This document shows positions 1 through 12,160 of a DNA stretch of 64,000 bases, one piece after another. The stretch lies in NCBI RefSeq assembly GCF_022682495.2, contig NC_071392.1:69710097-69774096 (forward strand), written 5' to 3'. The DNA comes from Desmodus rotundus. Taxonomy: Eukaryota > Chordata > Mammalia > Chiroptera > Phyllostomidae. How positions within the stretch are numbered: position 1 is the stretch's first letter; every line of letters starts with the position of its first letter. Below the pieces are notes generated by a model. The model had not been told where the DNA came from and searched no databases. It saw only the letters and a program-made list of their open reading frames with translations. Made by a program: the position numbers and the translations under genes.

Positions 1-405
1 ACTCTTGTTTCTTACAATAGTCTTAATCTCTTTACACCCTTATTAATACTGCTTCATTTGCTGTTGATAGTGGGATTGACAGGCAGGGAGTGGAGTTACT
101 TTTGTGGTGTGGGTTTGTTTCCTGCGCTTTGTGATTTTGTTCTGGCCGCAACTGCACAACAGCATACAAGAAGTGGTGGGTTGAGTGACCGACTCACCAA
201 AGAAAGACCCACGAACAATCAAAACATCCAGAGAGCCAACATAAATGGCATAAAGGGAATCCCAAGAGCATCAAGTTCAGGAGATCAAGGAGACTGTATA
301 ACTGAACCTCACAGGTATCCTACTATAGAAGCTCACACCACAAACTCAGGGAGTCAAAACAGATCAATTTAAGAAGCAGAAGCAAACAAGAAGAGTCTCC
401 CCTAA

Positions 406-1330
406 AATGGGAAGACAAAGAAACAATCCCCAATAGAGAGGAAAGGAGGAATCCTCAGAAAAAGTGCTAAATGAAATAGAGGCAAGTCAACTATCAGATA
501 TTGAGTTTAAAACAATGGTTATAAGGAAGCTCAATGAGCTGAGTGAGAATAACCAAAAACTACAAGGAAACTATGAGGAACCTACTGCAAGCTATATTAG
601 CATGAAAAATGACATAGAAACAATAAACAAGGGCTAAGAGGAAATAATATAATTTCTGAATTGAAAAATATAGTAGAAGGAATTAAAAACAGGCTAGATG
701 AAGTAGAGGATCAAATCAGCAAGCTGGAGGACAAGGTAGAAAAAAACTTCCAGAAAGAGCAAGAAAAGGAAAAAAGACTTAGAAAGAATGGAGAGGTGTT
801 AAGAGAACTACAGGACAACATGATATGTAATAATATCCATATAATAGAGATACCAGAAGGAGAAGAAGAAGAGCAAGGGATAGAAAACCTTTTTGAAAAA
901 GTAATGATGGAAAACTTCCCTAATTTGATGACAGAAAAAGTCATACAAGTAGAGGAAGCAGAGAAGGTGCCAATCAAGAGTAACCCAAAGACTCCCACTC
1001 CAACACAAATCATAATTAAAATGGCAAAATTCCAAAACAAAGAGAGAATCTTAAAGGCAGCAAGGGAGAAACAGGAATTAACACACAAGGGAGCCCCCAT
1101 AAGGCTACCAGCTGACTTCTCAACAGAAACACCACAAGAGAGAAGGGAATGTCAAGAAATGTTCAAGTAAAGAAAAGCAAAGGCCTGCAACCAAGGCCAC
1201 TCAAGCCAGCAAGGCTCTCAATTGAAATGGAAGGCCAAATACAGAGCTTCCTGGACAAAAGAAGGCTAAAAGAATATACCACCAAACCAGTATTGTAAGA
1301 TGTGCTAAAGGGACTGCTTTAAGAAGAGGA
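406..1330 (+). pseudogene. L1 ORF1 relic (RNA-binding protein)
   Basis: ORF1p is the L1 RNA-binding chaperone. The relic begins ATG GGA AGA CAA and soon meets in-frame stops. Its longest open part, 661-1170 (169 codons), holds a lysine- and glutamate-rich coiled coil followed by the IPEGEEEEQGIENLFEKVM motif of the RRM region and the KERILKAAREK motif of the C-terminal domain. It ends prematurely at EMFK; the homologous reading continues degraded to about 1330. Not functional. Confidence 0.85.
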
Positions 1331-1376
1331 AGAAAAGGAGTGAGAGAGAGAGGAGCACAGGTACAAAGGTGGTAAA

Positions 1377-4300
1377 ATGACAATGAATAAACTACCTACA
1401 ATAATAACCTTAAGTGTAAATGGATTAAATGCTCCAATCAAAAGACATAGGGTAGCTGAATGGATAATAAAACATGACCCACACAAATGCTGCCTATAAG
1501 AGACCCACCTCAGAACAAAAGACTTACAGAGACTGAAAGTGAAGGGCTGTAAAAAAATATTCAAGCAAACAGACGGGGGAACAAAAGCTGGGGTAGCAAT
1601 ACTTATATTAGACAAAATAGACTTCAAAATAAAGACCATAAAAGGAGACACAGGACACTTCATAACACTCAAGGGAATAATCCATCAAGAAGACATAAAT
1701 ACTGTAAACATATATGCACCCCACATAGGAGCACCCAAATATATAAGGAAAATCTTAGAGGACTTCAAGAAAGATATAGATAGCAACACACTTACAGTAG
1801 GAGATTTTAACATCCCACTGTCAACAATGGACAGATCCTCCAAACAAATAACAAGGATATTATGGAACTGAACAATGCATTAGATCATATGGACTTAACT
1901 GATATATATATATATATATATATATAGATCCTTTCATCCCAAAGAAGCAAAACACATATTCTTTTTAAATGCACATGGAATATTTTCAAAGATAGACCAT
2001 ATGAAGAGACACAAAACAAGCCTCAAGAAAATCAAGAAAATTGAAATCATATCAAGCATTTTCTCCGACCACAAGGGACTGAAACTAGAAACCAACCTCA
2101 AGGAAAAAACTCAAAAATGCTCATACTCATGGAGACTGAAGAGCATGCTACTGAATAATGAATGGGCTAAAAATGAGATCAAGGAAGAAATCAAAAAGTT
2201 TCTGGAAACAAATGAAAATGAACACACGACAGCCCAAAACCTATGGAACACAGCAAAGACAGTCTTAAGAGAGAAGTTCATAGTGATACAGACCTACCTA
2301 AAAAAGACAGAAACATGTCAAATAAACAACCTAACCCTACATCTACAAGAATTGGAAGAACAACAACAAAGAAATCCCAAAGTGAGTAGAAGGAAGGAAA
2401 TAATCAAGATAGAGCAGAATTAAATGTCATAGAGAATAAAAGAACAATTCAAAGTATGAATAAATCCAGGAGCTGGTTCTTTGAAAAGATAAAATCAACA
2501 AGCCTTTAACCAGATTCATCAAGAAAAAAGGGAGAGGACCCAAATAAACACAATCAGAAATGAAAGAGAGATTATAACTGATAACACAGAAATAGAGAGC
2601 ATAGTAAGAAATTACTATACAACTATATGCCAAGAAATTTGAAAGCCAGGGAGAAATGGACAAATTTCTAAAAAACTATAATCTTCCAAAACTGAATGAA
2701 GAAGCAGCAGAAAGCCTAAACAGACTAATAACAGCTGGTGAAATTGAAGCAGTAATCAAAAAACTCCTGTCACAAAAAAACCCTGGACCAGACGGTTTCA
2801 CAGGGGAATTTTACAAAATATTTAAGGAAGAGGTAACCTCTATCCTTCATAGACTATTCCAAAACATTCAAGAAGAAGGAAGACTCCCAAACTCTTTTTA
2901 TGAAGCCAGCATCATCCTAATCCCAAAACCAGATAAAGACACAACAAAGAAAACACAGATGCTAAAATTTTCAACAAAATATTGGGAAACCGCATCCAGC
3001 ATTACATTAAAGAGGTCATACACCATGATCAAGTGGGATTCATCCCAGGGATGCAAGGATGGTAAAATATTCGCATATCAATAAATGTGATACATCACAT
3101 AAACTAAAGGAAAGAAAAAAGTTGCATGATCATAACAATGATGTGGAAAAAGCATTTGATAAGTTATAGCACCCATTCATTATAAAAACATTCAGCTAAG
3201 TGGGAGTAGAGGGAGCATACCTCAATATAATAAAGGCCATATATGAGAAACATACAGCCAACATCATACTCAATGGGCAAAAACTAAATGCTTTCCCGCT
3301 AAGATCAGGAACAAGAAAAGAATGTTTGCTTTCACCACTTCTATTCAACATAGTGTTGGAAGTCCTAACTACAGTTATCAGACAAGAAAAAGAAAGAAAA
3401 GGCATCCAAATTAGAAAGGAAGAAGTAATAGTGTTATTGTTTGCAAATGACATTACAGTGTACATAGGAAACCGTATAGACTCCACAAAAAAACTACTTG
3501 ACCTAATAAGTGAATTTGGCAAAGCAGCAGTATACAAAGTCAATATCCAGAAATCAAAGGCATTTTTGTACACCAACAATGAAACATCAGAAGCAGAAAT
3601 CAGGAAAAAAATCCCATTTGCTATAGTAACAAGAAAAATAAAGTACCTAGGAGTAAACCTGACCAAGGAGGTAAAAGACCTGTACTCAGAAAACTATACA
3701 ACTCTTAAGAAAGAAATTAAGGAAGCATAACTAGAAATAATAAACAAATAAATGGAAGTATATACTGTGTCCATGGATTGGAAGAATTAACATCATCAAA
3801 ATGTACATGCTACCCAAGCAATTTAGATTCAATGCAATCCCTATTAAAATTCCAATGGCATATTTCACAGATATATAACAAACATTTCAACAATTTATAT
3901 TGAACCATAAATGACCCTAAATAGCCTCACCAATTTTGAGAAAGAAGAACAAAGTAGGAGGGATCACCATACCTGACATCAAACTATAGTACAAAGCCAT
4001 AGTAATCAAAACAGTCTGGTACTGGCATAAAAACAGACATATAGATCAGTGGAACAGAACAGAGATCCCAGAAATAAGTTCAAGTCTCTATGGTCAATTA
4101 GTATTTTACAAATGGGCCAGAAGCATAAAATGGAGTAAAAATAGCCTCTTCAACAAATGGGTTGCAAGATCTGGACAGCTACATGCAAAAGAAATGAAAC
4201 TTGAACTCCAACTTACACCATACACAAAAATAAATTCAAGATAGATGAAGGACTTAAATAAAAGTTGCAACACCATAAAAGTCCTAGAGGAGAACATAGG

Positions 4301-5010
4301 CAGGAAAAGATATTCCTCAGATATTCCATGCAGCAATATTTTCACTGATATGTCCCCTAAAGCAAGGGACACAAAGGAAAGAATAAACAAATGGGACCTC
4401 ATCAAAATAAAAAGCTTCTGCATGGCTAAAGAAAACATCAGAAAAATGAAAAGAGAACCAACTGTATGGGAAAACACATTTGCCAATGATACCTTGGACA
4501 GGGTTTGATCTCCAAAATATATTAAAACACTCACATGACTCCACTCTAGGAAGACAAACAATCCAATTAAAAAATGGACAAAGGACTTGAACAGACATGT
4601 CTCCAAGGAGAACATACAGAGGGCCCAGAGACACATGAAAGGATGCCCACCATCACTAGCCATCAGAGAGATGCAAATTAAAACCACAATGAGATACCAC
4701 TTCACACCCGTCAGAATGGCCATCATAAACAAATCAACAAACTGTAAGTGCTGGTGAGGTTGTGGAGAAAAAGGAACCCTAGCACACTGTTGGTGGGAAT
4801 GCAGACTGGTGCAGCCACTGTGGAAGACAGTATGGAATTGCCTCAGAAAACTAAAAAGGGAAATGCCTTTTGACCCTGTAATTCCACTGCTGGGATTGTA
4901 CCCTAAGAATCCTGAACCACTAATTCAAAAGATCCTATGCACCCCACTGTTCATAGCAGCACAATTTACAATAGTCGAGTGCTGGAAGCAACTTAGGTGC
5001 CCAATAGTAA
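1377..5010 (+). pseudogene. L1 ORF2 relic (endonuclease and reverse transcriptase)
   Basis: ORF2p nicks target DNA and copies the L1 RNA. The relic starts at 1377 (MTMNKLPTIITLSVNGLN), typical of the AP-like endonuclease domain, with a stop near 1498. Endonuclease fragments run to about 2090, for example LTVGDFNIPLS at 1794-1826. The reverse-transcriptase domain spans about 2656-3730 and includes [18 protein letters not shown]. The catalytic F-A-D-D box reads F-A-N-D (Asn codon 3446-3448), so it would be inactive even without the stops. The C-terminal region runs to IVNE near 5018, with [15 protein letters not shown] still visible at about 4793-4837. Confidence 0.88.
1900..1926. repeat. (TA)n microsatellite inside L1 ORF2
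   Basis: About 13 TA units expanded within the endonuclease part of the ORF2 relic; a late event in the decay of this copy. Confidence 0.95.
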
Positions 5011-5444
5011 ATGAATGAATCAGCATGGTTGGAAGTGGAGAGCATTATGCTAAGTGAAGTAAGCCAGGTGGTGACATACAAATACCACATAACCTCACCT
5101 ATAAGTGGAAACCAATCAACAAAACAAACAAGCAAGCAAAACATAACCAGAGACATTGAAATAAAGAACAAAGTGATAGTAATCAGAGGGGAGTGAGAAG
5201 GGGGATAACAGCGGGAAGAATGGAAAGGGTCATCAAGGAATATGTATAAAGGACCCATGGACAAAGCCAAGGGGGAAAGGACTAAGGAGGGTGGGGAGGT
5301 TGGGATGGGTAGGTGGGGGGAAGTGGTAGTGGGAAAATGGAGATAACTGTACCTGAACAATAAAAAATGATAAAAGAAAGAAAAAAAAGAACTGAGCTGA
5401 AATTCATATAGATCTTACAATGTGAGTTTAGATATTTTTTAAAT

Positions 5445-5665
5445 AATAATGTTCAACATGAATTAAATAGTTTCTATGTGTCATGTACTGTTCTAAAGGC
5501 TTTTCATATGTTATCTTAATTCTCCACACAACCCCTTCAGATAGATGGTGTACTTTTCTTATTTTATGTTATCAAACTCAGATTAAATAACTTGCCTCAG
5601 TCATCTAGTTTATAGGTAACAGGTCAACTGGCATTTGGAGACCAGGCTTTTACACAATAGCCTCT
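5445..5665 (-). repeat. MIR SINE relic
   Basis: Reads ATGTGTCATGTACTGTTCT, then TTATCTTAATTCTCCACAC and a degraded CAAACTCAGATTAAATAACT, the minus-strand MIR pattern. Diverged, as expected for this ancient family. Confidence 0.75.
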
Positions 5666-5680
5666 TCTTGATTAACTACA

Positions 5681-5787
5681 TACAGGGTGGGACAAAAGCC
5701 GGTTACAGTTGTTCATATGGAAAAACGCAGTATTAAATAATAACAATACAAGAATAAACTCTTTTTCTCATACTCACATCTGTATGT
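5681..5787. mobile_element. Mariner-type MITE, one end replaced
   Basis: Starts TACAGGGTGGGACAAAAG at a TA dinucleotide and contains ACAATACAAGAATAAACTCT followed by TACTCACA. The same order occurs at 19330-19459. The expected terminal repeat on the right is missing; the sequence turns into TGTATGTGTACATG and then a (TATC)n run. Confidence 0.65.
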
Positions 5788-5800
5788 GTACATGTATGCT

Positions 5801-5824
5801 TATCTATCTATCTATCTATCTATC
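5801..5824. repeat. (TATC)n microsatellite
   Basis: Six tetranucleotide units, directly beside the degraded right end of the MITE. Confidence 0.9.
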
Positions 5825-6788
5825 ATGTCTTTCCATCTACATACCCACCTACCTTCCCACAGTTTGCACATCACATCACTGGTAATGTCCTCTGATTTTT
5901 TCATGTCAGAGCATCTAATATGGTATAATTTCTTTTTGCCTTTTTCATGTCTTTGAGTCTGAGGCTTTTGATTACTTTTACTTTCAAAACATAATTAAAT
6001 TGATAATTTATGACAAAAGGAGGATGCTTACATAAATAAAAACAGTGAATCTGATTTTGAAATGCGTGATGTGCTTACTTTTTCCCCAAGAAAAAAATCA
6101 ATTGCAATCTTGCCGGTGATCCTGAAAGCTCTAGAGAAATTTAGGGTCTAGGGTAGACCCCTGCTCCCAATGCACACATGCACACGCCGCACCTGGATGC
6201 TGAGGGGCTGGCGCCTAGAAATAAATACTTGTGCTACATTGAGGAACTGGTGGAATGGGCTAGAACCTTCAGGGTAACAACGGAACTATTGTCAAACTAA
6301 TCAAACAATTTTTAGAATTTTTTTGATTTATCAAAACCTCTCCTTAATTGGGTTCATATCTGAATATAAATATTGAAATAACTAAGTGAGATGATAACGT
6401 GAAAATACTTCAAAAACATATGTCAGGGTAACTACTCCTGTTACTATAGATTCGCAAGTTAGTAAATGATTAACAAACGTTTCTGGTGTGTTATTTCTGC
6501 TCCTGCAATTTCGTTTGACAGTTATTGCTGCAAATGGAATCTCATCTCTGTGACTTAGGCATCTGAGAGCCACTTGCTGGTCACCTTCTTCCCAAATGAG
6601 GCACATTTGTTGACCAGAGGCTACTCTAGCCCCAAGCCTAAACCCACCCTTAAGAAATGTTGGTTTATCTCACTGGTTATCTAGATATGAATATTATGTA
6701 ATTACAATTTATTCAACTGTTGAGATTACTGTAACTTAGTGGTAGGGGGTAAACAGATATTGTTCATGAACAATCGTTAGGATGTTCC

Positions 6789-7130
6789 TTAGGTGTGCAT
6801 GATAATGAAGAGGGGTAAGGACACAAAGAAGCAAAAACAAACGGAAAAAAAATCTCTTTGGGTTAGAATCCATCCAGAACCACAGTCTGGTTCAGATATG
6901 AAGTTCATGGGGGTGAGCAATATGCAGATGTGGTGCCCACGGTGAACTTTCTCCGTCCTCCTCTGGAGCTGGAGCCGCTGAGACACAGCCAGCTGGTGTG
7001 CAGCACGAATCACGATCTGCAGGGCATTGTCAGCTCTCTCGCTGCAAATACCAAAGTACTGCCAAACACCCTTCTTGCCTGCAGTGTCATTGATGTGGTA
7101 GACAATTTTATACTTAGAACATTTTAGGGA
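6789..7130 (-). pseudogene. Unidentified open stretch, possible retrocopy fragment
   Basis: On the minus strand a frame stays open for about 110 codons from roughly 7119 down to 6789. It reads SKYKIVYHINDTAGKKGVWQ, then ADNALQIVIRAAHQLAVSQR, before entering low-complexity Phe/Ser-rich sequence. GC content is higher than in the neighbourhood and the first part looks protein-like. I do not recognise the source. There is no splice-acceptor-like tract and no conserved neighbour. Chance openness is a real alternative. Confidence 0.25.
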
Positions 7131-7429
7131 CCTTAATCGATGACTAAATCAATTATTCTGCTGGAATACTATGCAACAACTTGAGCTGTGCTGTATTGTT
7201 CGTGTTTCCTCCTTCGGCCCCAAAGCAGTCCATCTCCTTAGGCAGAGTCCTCGGACAGGCAAGAGAGCAAGGAGAGGATGAGAATGACCAAGTGGAAAAG
7301 GCCACCTCCCGGCTCCCACCATAATCATCCCCTCCACATTTACTTCCCTGCTGTGATGCTCAGGGTCAACCCTGGACAGGACAGCCTTCTGGCCACTCTA
7401 TTTAAACCAAGAAACAACAGTGTGGTTCA

Positions 7430-7570
7430 CTGGAAAAGTGCTCAGGTCTGGAGTGTGGCCTGTGTCTTCACCGACTCACTAACCAGCTGTGTGCCTCTGG
7501 CAAGCTGCACAACCTTTCTGGGTCTCCACCTTCCTGGGTCTCAGTTTTCTTACTAGCAAAATGGTGTATG
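7430..7570 (+). repeat. MIR SINE relic
   Basis: CTAACCAGCTGTGTGCCTCT followed by CAAGCTGCACAACCTTTCTG and CAGTTTTCTTACTAGCAAAA, the plus-strand MIR core. Confidence 0.8.
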
Positions 7571-7799
7571 TGGAGGGGGTGGGCCGGTGAGAACCCAAAG
7601 CTTTCCTTGGCACGTGGGACTTCACAGCGTTCTGAAAGTAAGTAGCCTTCGGATGGAGAGTTGTCATATCAGTGTGCCTGAACTTTTGGTCAGACACAGT
7701 CTAGTCACTACGATGTGCAGGCAGCCTTAAAGATTATCCGGAAAGGAGCTTCAGCTAACTTTCTAAAGAGAAATTTGGAAGACAAGCCTGAGAAGAGAG

Positions 7800-7857
7800 G
7801 TCGAGAGGCCTTCAGAGAGAAGAGAGAAGAGAGGCCTTCAGAGAGAAGAGAGGACTG
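7800..7857 (+). repeat. Short tandem duplication
   Basis: The unit GAGGCCTTCAGAGAGAAGAG occurs twice in tandem within a GA-rich stretch. Confidence 0.85.
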
Positions 7858-9819
7858 CCTCATAAGTAACTTACTGTCAAAGATCTAAAGGACATGAAAC
7901 CTGCTTTGCTGAGAAACTGCTGAAGGGGAGAAACAACGTCTTAGCTTCGTAAAGTAAGCTGCCACTGTGGAAAGGAGGGGACTGAAAATACAAGAAGCTG
8001 ACACATGAGCCACTTGAAGGTCTCTCTGAGCCAAAACATTAACCTCCACCAAGGGAGCTGAGCTAGGTACTCTTTCATGGGGGAAAGAGCCTCCAGCTTG
8101 AACATCCAGAGAAAGAAATCTCAGTGTAGAGTACAGTCTACCAATTCACACTGCCAGTGACTTTGGAATCAGACTAGTTCACACCCCAATACTGTTCAGA
8201 GAAAAGGATGGATCTTCTGGTGAAAAAAAGAAAAAGGGCTCCCCCTCAAAAAAACCAAATAAATAAAACCCAAACATTAAAATCCTCTCAGGTGGCCTTT
8301 ACTTAGATGGCCAGTAGTAATTATGCATGCATTTATTAATAAGACATATTCAGAGAAATACTACAATAAAGATTAGCCTATTTAAAGAAATAGTCTTTAA
8401 TTCCAAAGAGAGGAACTAAGTTGGCTTTAAAATGAACTATCATCAAAGTGAGATCTATCTTATCTTCACTAACAGTTACTTATTCCATGCTATAAAAATA
8501 GTGGAAACGGTTTTACTTACCTCTCTTCCCTGAGGGACTCCAAGAATTTGGAAGCATTGTAGAATGGAAAAATGCCATGGTGTTACAAAGCATTTTAAAA
8601 AGAGATCATTGTAATAGTTCTATATTTCAGCACATGGCAGAGTAGTATTTCTGAGTTATGATTATCTCTTTTCAATACAATCGACTCAACTTTTGTAGAT
8701 TAGAGAATAAATAATATTTACATTTTAATTGTGTTTGGATACATTATATTTTAACAGGTACTTAGTGATTGTGTGGTGTATATAAAACTTAATAATTACA
8801 TTTAAAATAAAATATTGTTATTATTTTTATTAGTGCAGGAAAATTAAATGTGATTTTGAATTAAATGTATGAGAATATTTGATCAACCTGTTTAGGTGAA
8901 ATACACTCCAACTGGACATCTAAATTATGATTTTTTTTAATTCAAAAAGATCTAATACTCTGATAATGCTTTTTAGCAAAAGACAAAGAAAACACATGCA
9001 TATATTTTATCATAAAACCATTTTCATTGTATCATAGCAATAGTACTGGCCTAGAAAAGATCCTCCTGGGAATTCACTTCAAATTATTGAAGCAGCTGTT
9101 TCTTCAGTTTAAAATAAAATATCCATAACAAGTTCACACATGACAGATGCAAGGTAAAAACTAAATTCCACGGTGTGAGCTAAAAGCAGATGTTTTGAAT
9201 GATCATATTTATAACCAGATACAATAAATCTCAGTTACCTACAGTAATGTTTCATGAGTACTCTTTTCCAAGAATTTGCTTCAAATATACTTCATGTAGT
9301 TTCTTATATTTTGAAGAACTAGGCTTCATTAAATATAAATACTGTATAAATTCTTATGTATCTAGTTTTCTTTAATTCTCGCTTATTTCATGTGCTCCTC
9401 AAGAGTAAAAGAGCGATTAGGGCACTGAAATTTAACATATTTATTTAATTCCACATATTTCTCTCACCCAATACCAAGTCAGAAAACACTTCAAAAAAAA
9501 TAAACTCATGACTACTAGAAAGAGTGAGACCTTTGAGTCTTAGAATAAGCAGTTTGCCTGGTGAATGACCAGTCCATATTTTAGTGAATACTAATATATA
9601 TTTAGAACATCTAAAAAGTATGAACAATGCAGGTTTAGTGAAAATCTAAAGAAAAGTCTGATGGTAAGAGCAAAGGACTAGAGCTATGAATGTCTTCCAT
9701 TCAGTATTATTATATTCTAATTGGTTTATCGCTAGCTTTCCTTTTGCACACTGACTGACATTTCTGGACTCAGGCGACCACGGCCTGGGGGAAGGGCAAG
9801 TGACCTGGTATCACAAGGG

Positions 9820-9920
9820 GTGGGGGTTTGGGTTCCAGCTTTGCTTCTGACTAGTTCTGCATCGTTAGCTCTCCCATGCTCCCCACAGCAGGGCTGTTGT
9901 CAGGGATAGATATTAAATTA
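9820..9920 (+). repeat. Possible MIR fragment
   Basis: GGTTCCAGCTTTGCTTCTGA and the later GGGCTGTTGTCAGGGATAGA resemble the MIR body and right part. Weak match. Confidence 0.35.
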
Positions 9921-10115
9921 TTACATGTATACCATTCCTTTGTAAGATATGGGACTTGTATTTATAGGCCATGTTTTCGGTTTTCAGCAGGTAAATGGCC
10001 TGGTGTGTGGCCTGGTGTGTTCCCAAGTCCATGGGTAGGCCACTTCTTCAGTGTTGTTCCCACTCTGACAAAGCATCATGTGTAGCATTATAAAGCAGGT
10101 AAAACGAACCATCAC

Positions 10116-10219
10116 CTCTGCATGATGCTCTTCATTTTGCTGTAAGACTTCTATGCAGAGCTCTGCTAGATGAAGAACTTCTTCCAGCTTTCTAGCAGGA
10201 GTTGCCTGGCTCATGGTCT
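10116..10219 (-). CDS. CADPS2: CADPS2 coding exon D (internal, 104 nt)
   Basis: Acceptor TTTTTAATATAG lies before base 10219 and a GTGATG donor after base 10116 (minus strand). The first two bases complete the Glu codon left by exon C, then 34 codons read [20 protein letters not shown] and end [13 protein letters not shown] in phase 0. The QQNEEHHAE block is a hallmark of CAPS proteins. The sequence before it ([17 protein letters not shown]) fits CADPS2 rather than CADPS, which I recall as ITPAKKLEDTIRLAELV. An alternative extra exon between the YAKIE and TPA(R/K)KLE blocks is known in the paralogue; I found none in the 26.5 kb intron here. The next exon must lie left of the window. Confidence 0.9.
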
Positions 10220-11964
10220 CTATATTAAAAACAAATAATAACAATATCACCTTAAAGTAAAAAGCCAAACATATTCCAAGATGTAATGATGAGACAAGGG
10301 TGTTAAAACAGAATGAGAAAGCATATATTTGAGAAATAAGAGATGCAATAAATATGAACAAATACATCCTTTAAAAAGAAAAACAGTTCACCAGATTGCA
10401 GAAAACATTTCACCCACAAAGCAATCACAGGGCTGCAAGTGCTTTGCCATGTAATATATAAGAACTAACAGGTGCATCAGCACGTTAGATGCTCAACTTC
10501 CGCAACAAACAAGTTATAATTCTCCTCAAGGTCAGAAACACAAAGAGAGCAGATACCACAGACTTTTCTTTCTCCCTCTATTGTATTATCAATACAATAC
10601 CATTCTTACCAGACTGAGTCATTCCTGGCATTAGCAAAACCCATGCTTTTTTGTTGCTATTTAAATTCCCAGCCTGACATGTCTATAGTTCATGTTGATC
10701 TTAAATTCAAAAAGTACAAAGTCACCTAAAACAACTCTGACAGCCTGCAATTAACTGATTTCCTCCCCTCCTCTGCCCACCATCATCCCACCCCGACCCA
10801 CTCTTCCAGCTGAGGAGGTGCAGGGCCATCCTTCAAGCTGAGGGTTCTTCAGAATTAATGCAAACTGGTATATAAAGGCCAGACCACAGCAAGATTAAAC
10901 ACAGCTACCTGAAATTCAGTACCACTGAAGGCAAAGTAGTTGATTTAAGACATACAATTAACTGGCAGAAATTAGAGGTGCTCTGTGTAATGGAACTGTG
11001 TCAAAACTGAATGTGGAGAATAGAGTTTCCAATAAGGTAATTGAAGATAAACATTGTCTTAGATTCATGGACACTCTCTTTACCCCAGTATGGAGGTTGT
11101 AAGGAGGGGGAATACAATTTTCAGTAATAGAGCTTTCTCTGTGGAACCTAAGGAGTCATTTTTCTTTCTGCAATAGATTCTTTCCCTCAACTTCTCCCTA
11201 TAATTTCAGCCTTAAATTTGGAGGAGAGTCTTCCCTTTGCTCTTAATTTGTTCCCAAGGGACATAAAATGATGCTATCAAACACTGCTTCTAGTCGGTGC
11301 TTGTTCATTAAATATGTACTATAAGCTTAGTCTCGGTCACACAGCGTGATGCATATAGGGTTACCCCCCCCCCCAACCCTGGTACACATCCTACTAAATT
11401 CTCCTGCAGGAAGGAAAGCCATTGATAGGGATCAAAGAGTATTATGATTTTCCAGGAAAACGAGGAGTAGAACAGCACATCCTTGAGTGTACCTACAGTG
11501 TTCTTAGCTTTGGGAAGTAGGAAAAAGTGTAAGATGTGTCCCTGATGATGAACAACTTAAGACTCCAAAAGTCACTACTGAAAGGGTCCTTAGACATGAG
11601 CTATCCTATCTTCCATCCATTTCGTGAACACTTCAACATCCTCAAACAAGGATGAAGTCAAAAAACTCATGACTTTGCACTGCAGTCTGCTCCACTCAGG
11701 GCAGCTCCATTTATCACAGTCTGGTGAGGAAGACAAGACCTTTAAGAAGAGTTTGTAAACAGTGTAAAGCAAACGTAATGGTGATGCAGAAACTTGAGAG
11801 TGCTGGGAGCAGCTGAATTTAGGGGGTATCAGTGGGGAGGTAAGCAGGACCTGAAGTAGTACTTAAAGAAGTAACAGGTGATCAGGGTAAGAAGGGGAGG
11901 TTTCTAGAAATATTTGTATGACAGAGATGTGATGCATTCAGAAGAAGGTGATGAGGATGATGGT

Positions 11965-12160
11965 TATCAATGTTACCATGTACTAGGAACCAAGTAATGT
12001 GTCAGGCACAGCACCTGGAACTTCCCATGTGTTATCACACTGATTTTTTTAAAACATTTTTGTTTGTTTTTTTGATCCATAAAACTCAGGAAACAGGCTT
12101 GGAGAGATAAAAATGCAACAATTAATAAGTGGGGAAGGTGAGACCTGAACTTAAGTGGGC
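11965..12160 (-). repeat. MIR SINE relic
   Basis: TACCATGTACTAGGAACCAA, GTGTCAGGCACAGCACCTGG and a degraded CTCAGGAAACAGGCTTGGAG mark a minus-strand MIR; an A/T-rich insert lies in the middle. Confidence 0.7.

Larger units (their letters stand above)
1..5392 (+). mobile_element. LINE-1, near full-length, inactivated
   Basis: One L1 in plus orientation: 5' UTR from the window edge to about 405, ORF1 relic 406-1330, ORF2 relic from 1377 to about 5010, a G-rich 3' UTR and an A-rich tail ending near 5392. All reading frames are broken by stops and frameshifts, and a (TA)n run has expanded inside ORF2. The 3' UTR (GGGAGTGAGAAGG onwards) is the same type as the truncated L1 tails at 47706 and 48391. 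The left end of the element lies outside the window or near base 1. Confidence 0.9.
1..10115 (-). other. CADPS2: CADPS2 intron downstream of exon D (partial)
   Basis: Intronic sequence 3' of exon D on the gene strand, open at the left edge. It holds an L1 (1-5392), MIR relics, a mariner MITE and a short unexplained open stretch near 7 kb. From about 8250 to 9750 it is AT-rich with nothing recognisable. No further CAPS-family exon was found, so the next exon lies outside the window. Confidence 0.8.

Noticed and set aside
4106..4732. 208-codon minus-strand ORF
   Set aside because: It is the antisense shadow of the L1 ORF2 C-terminal region.
11366..11378. C-run and other short homopolymers as regulatory motifs
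   Set aside because: Nothing nearby supports a function; they are ordinary low-complexity sequence.
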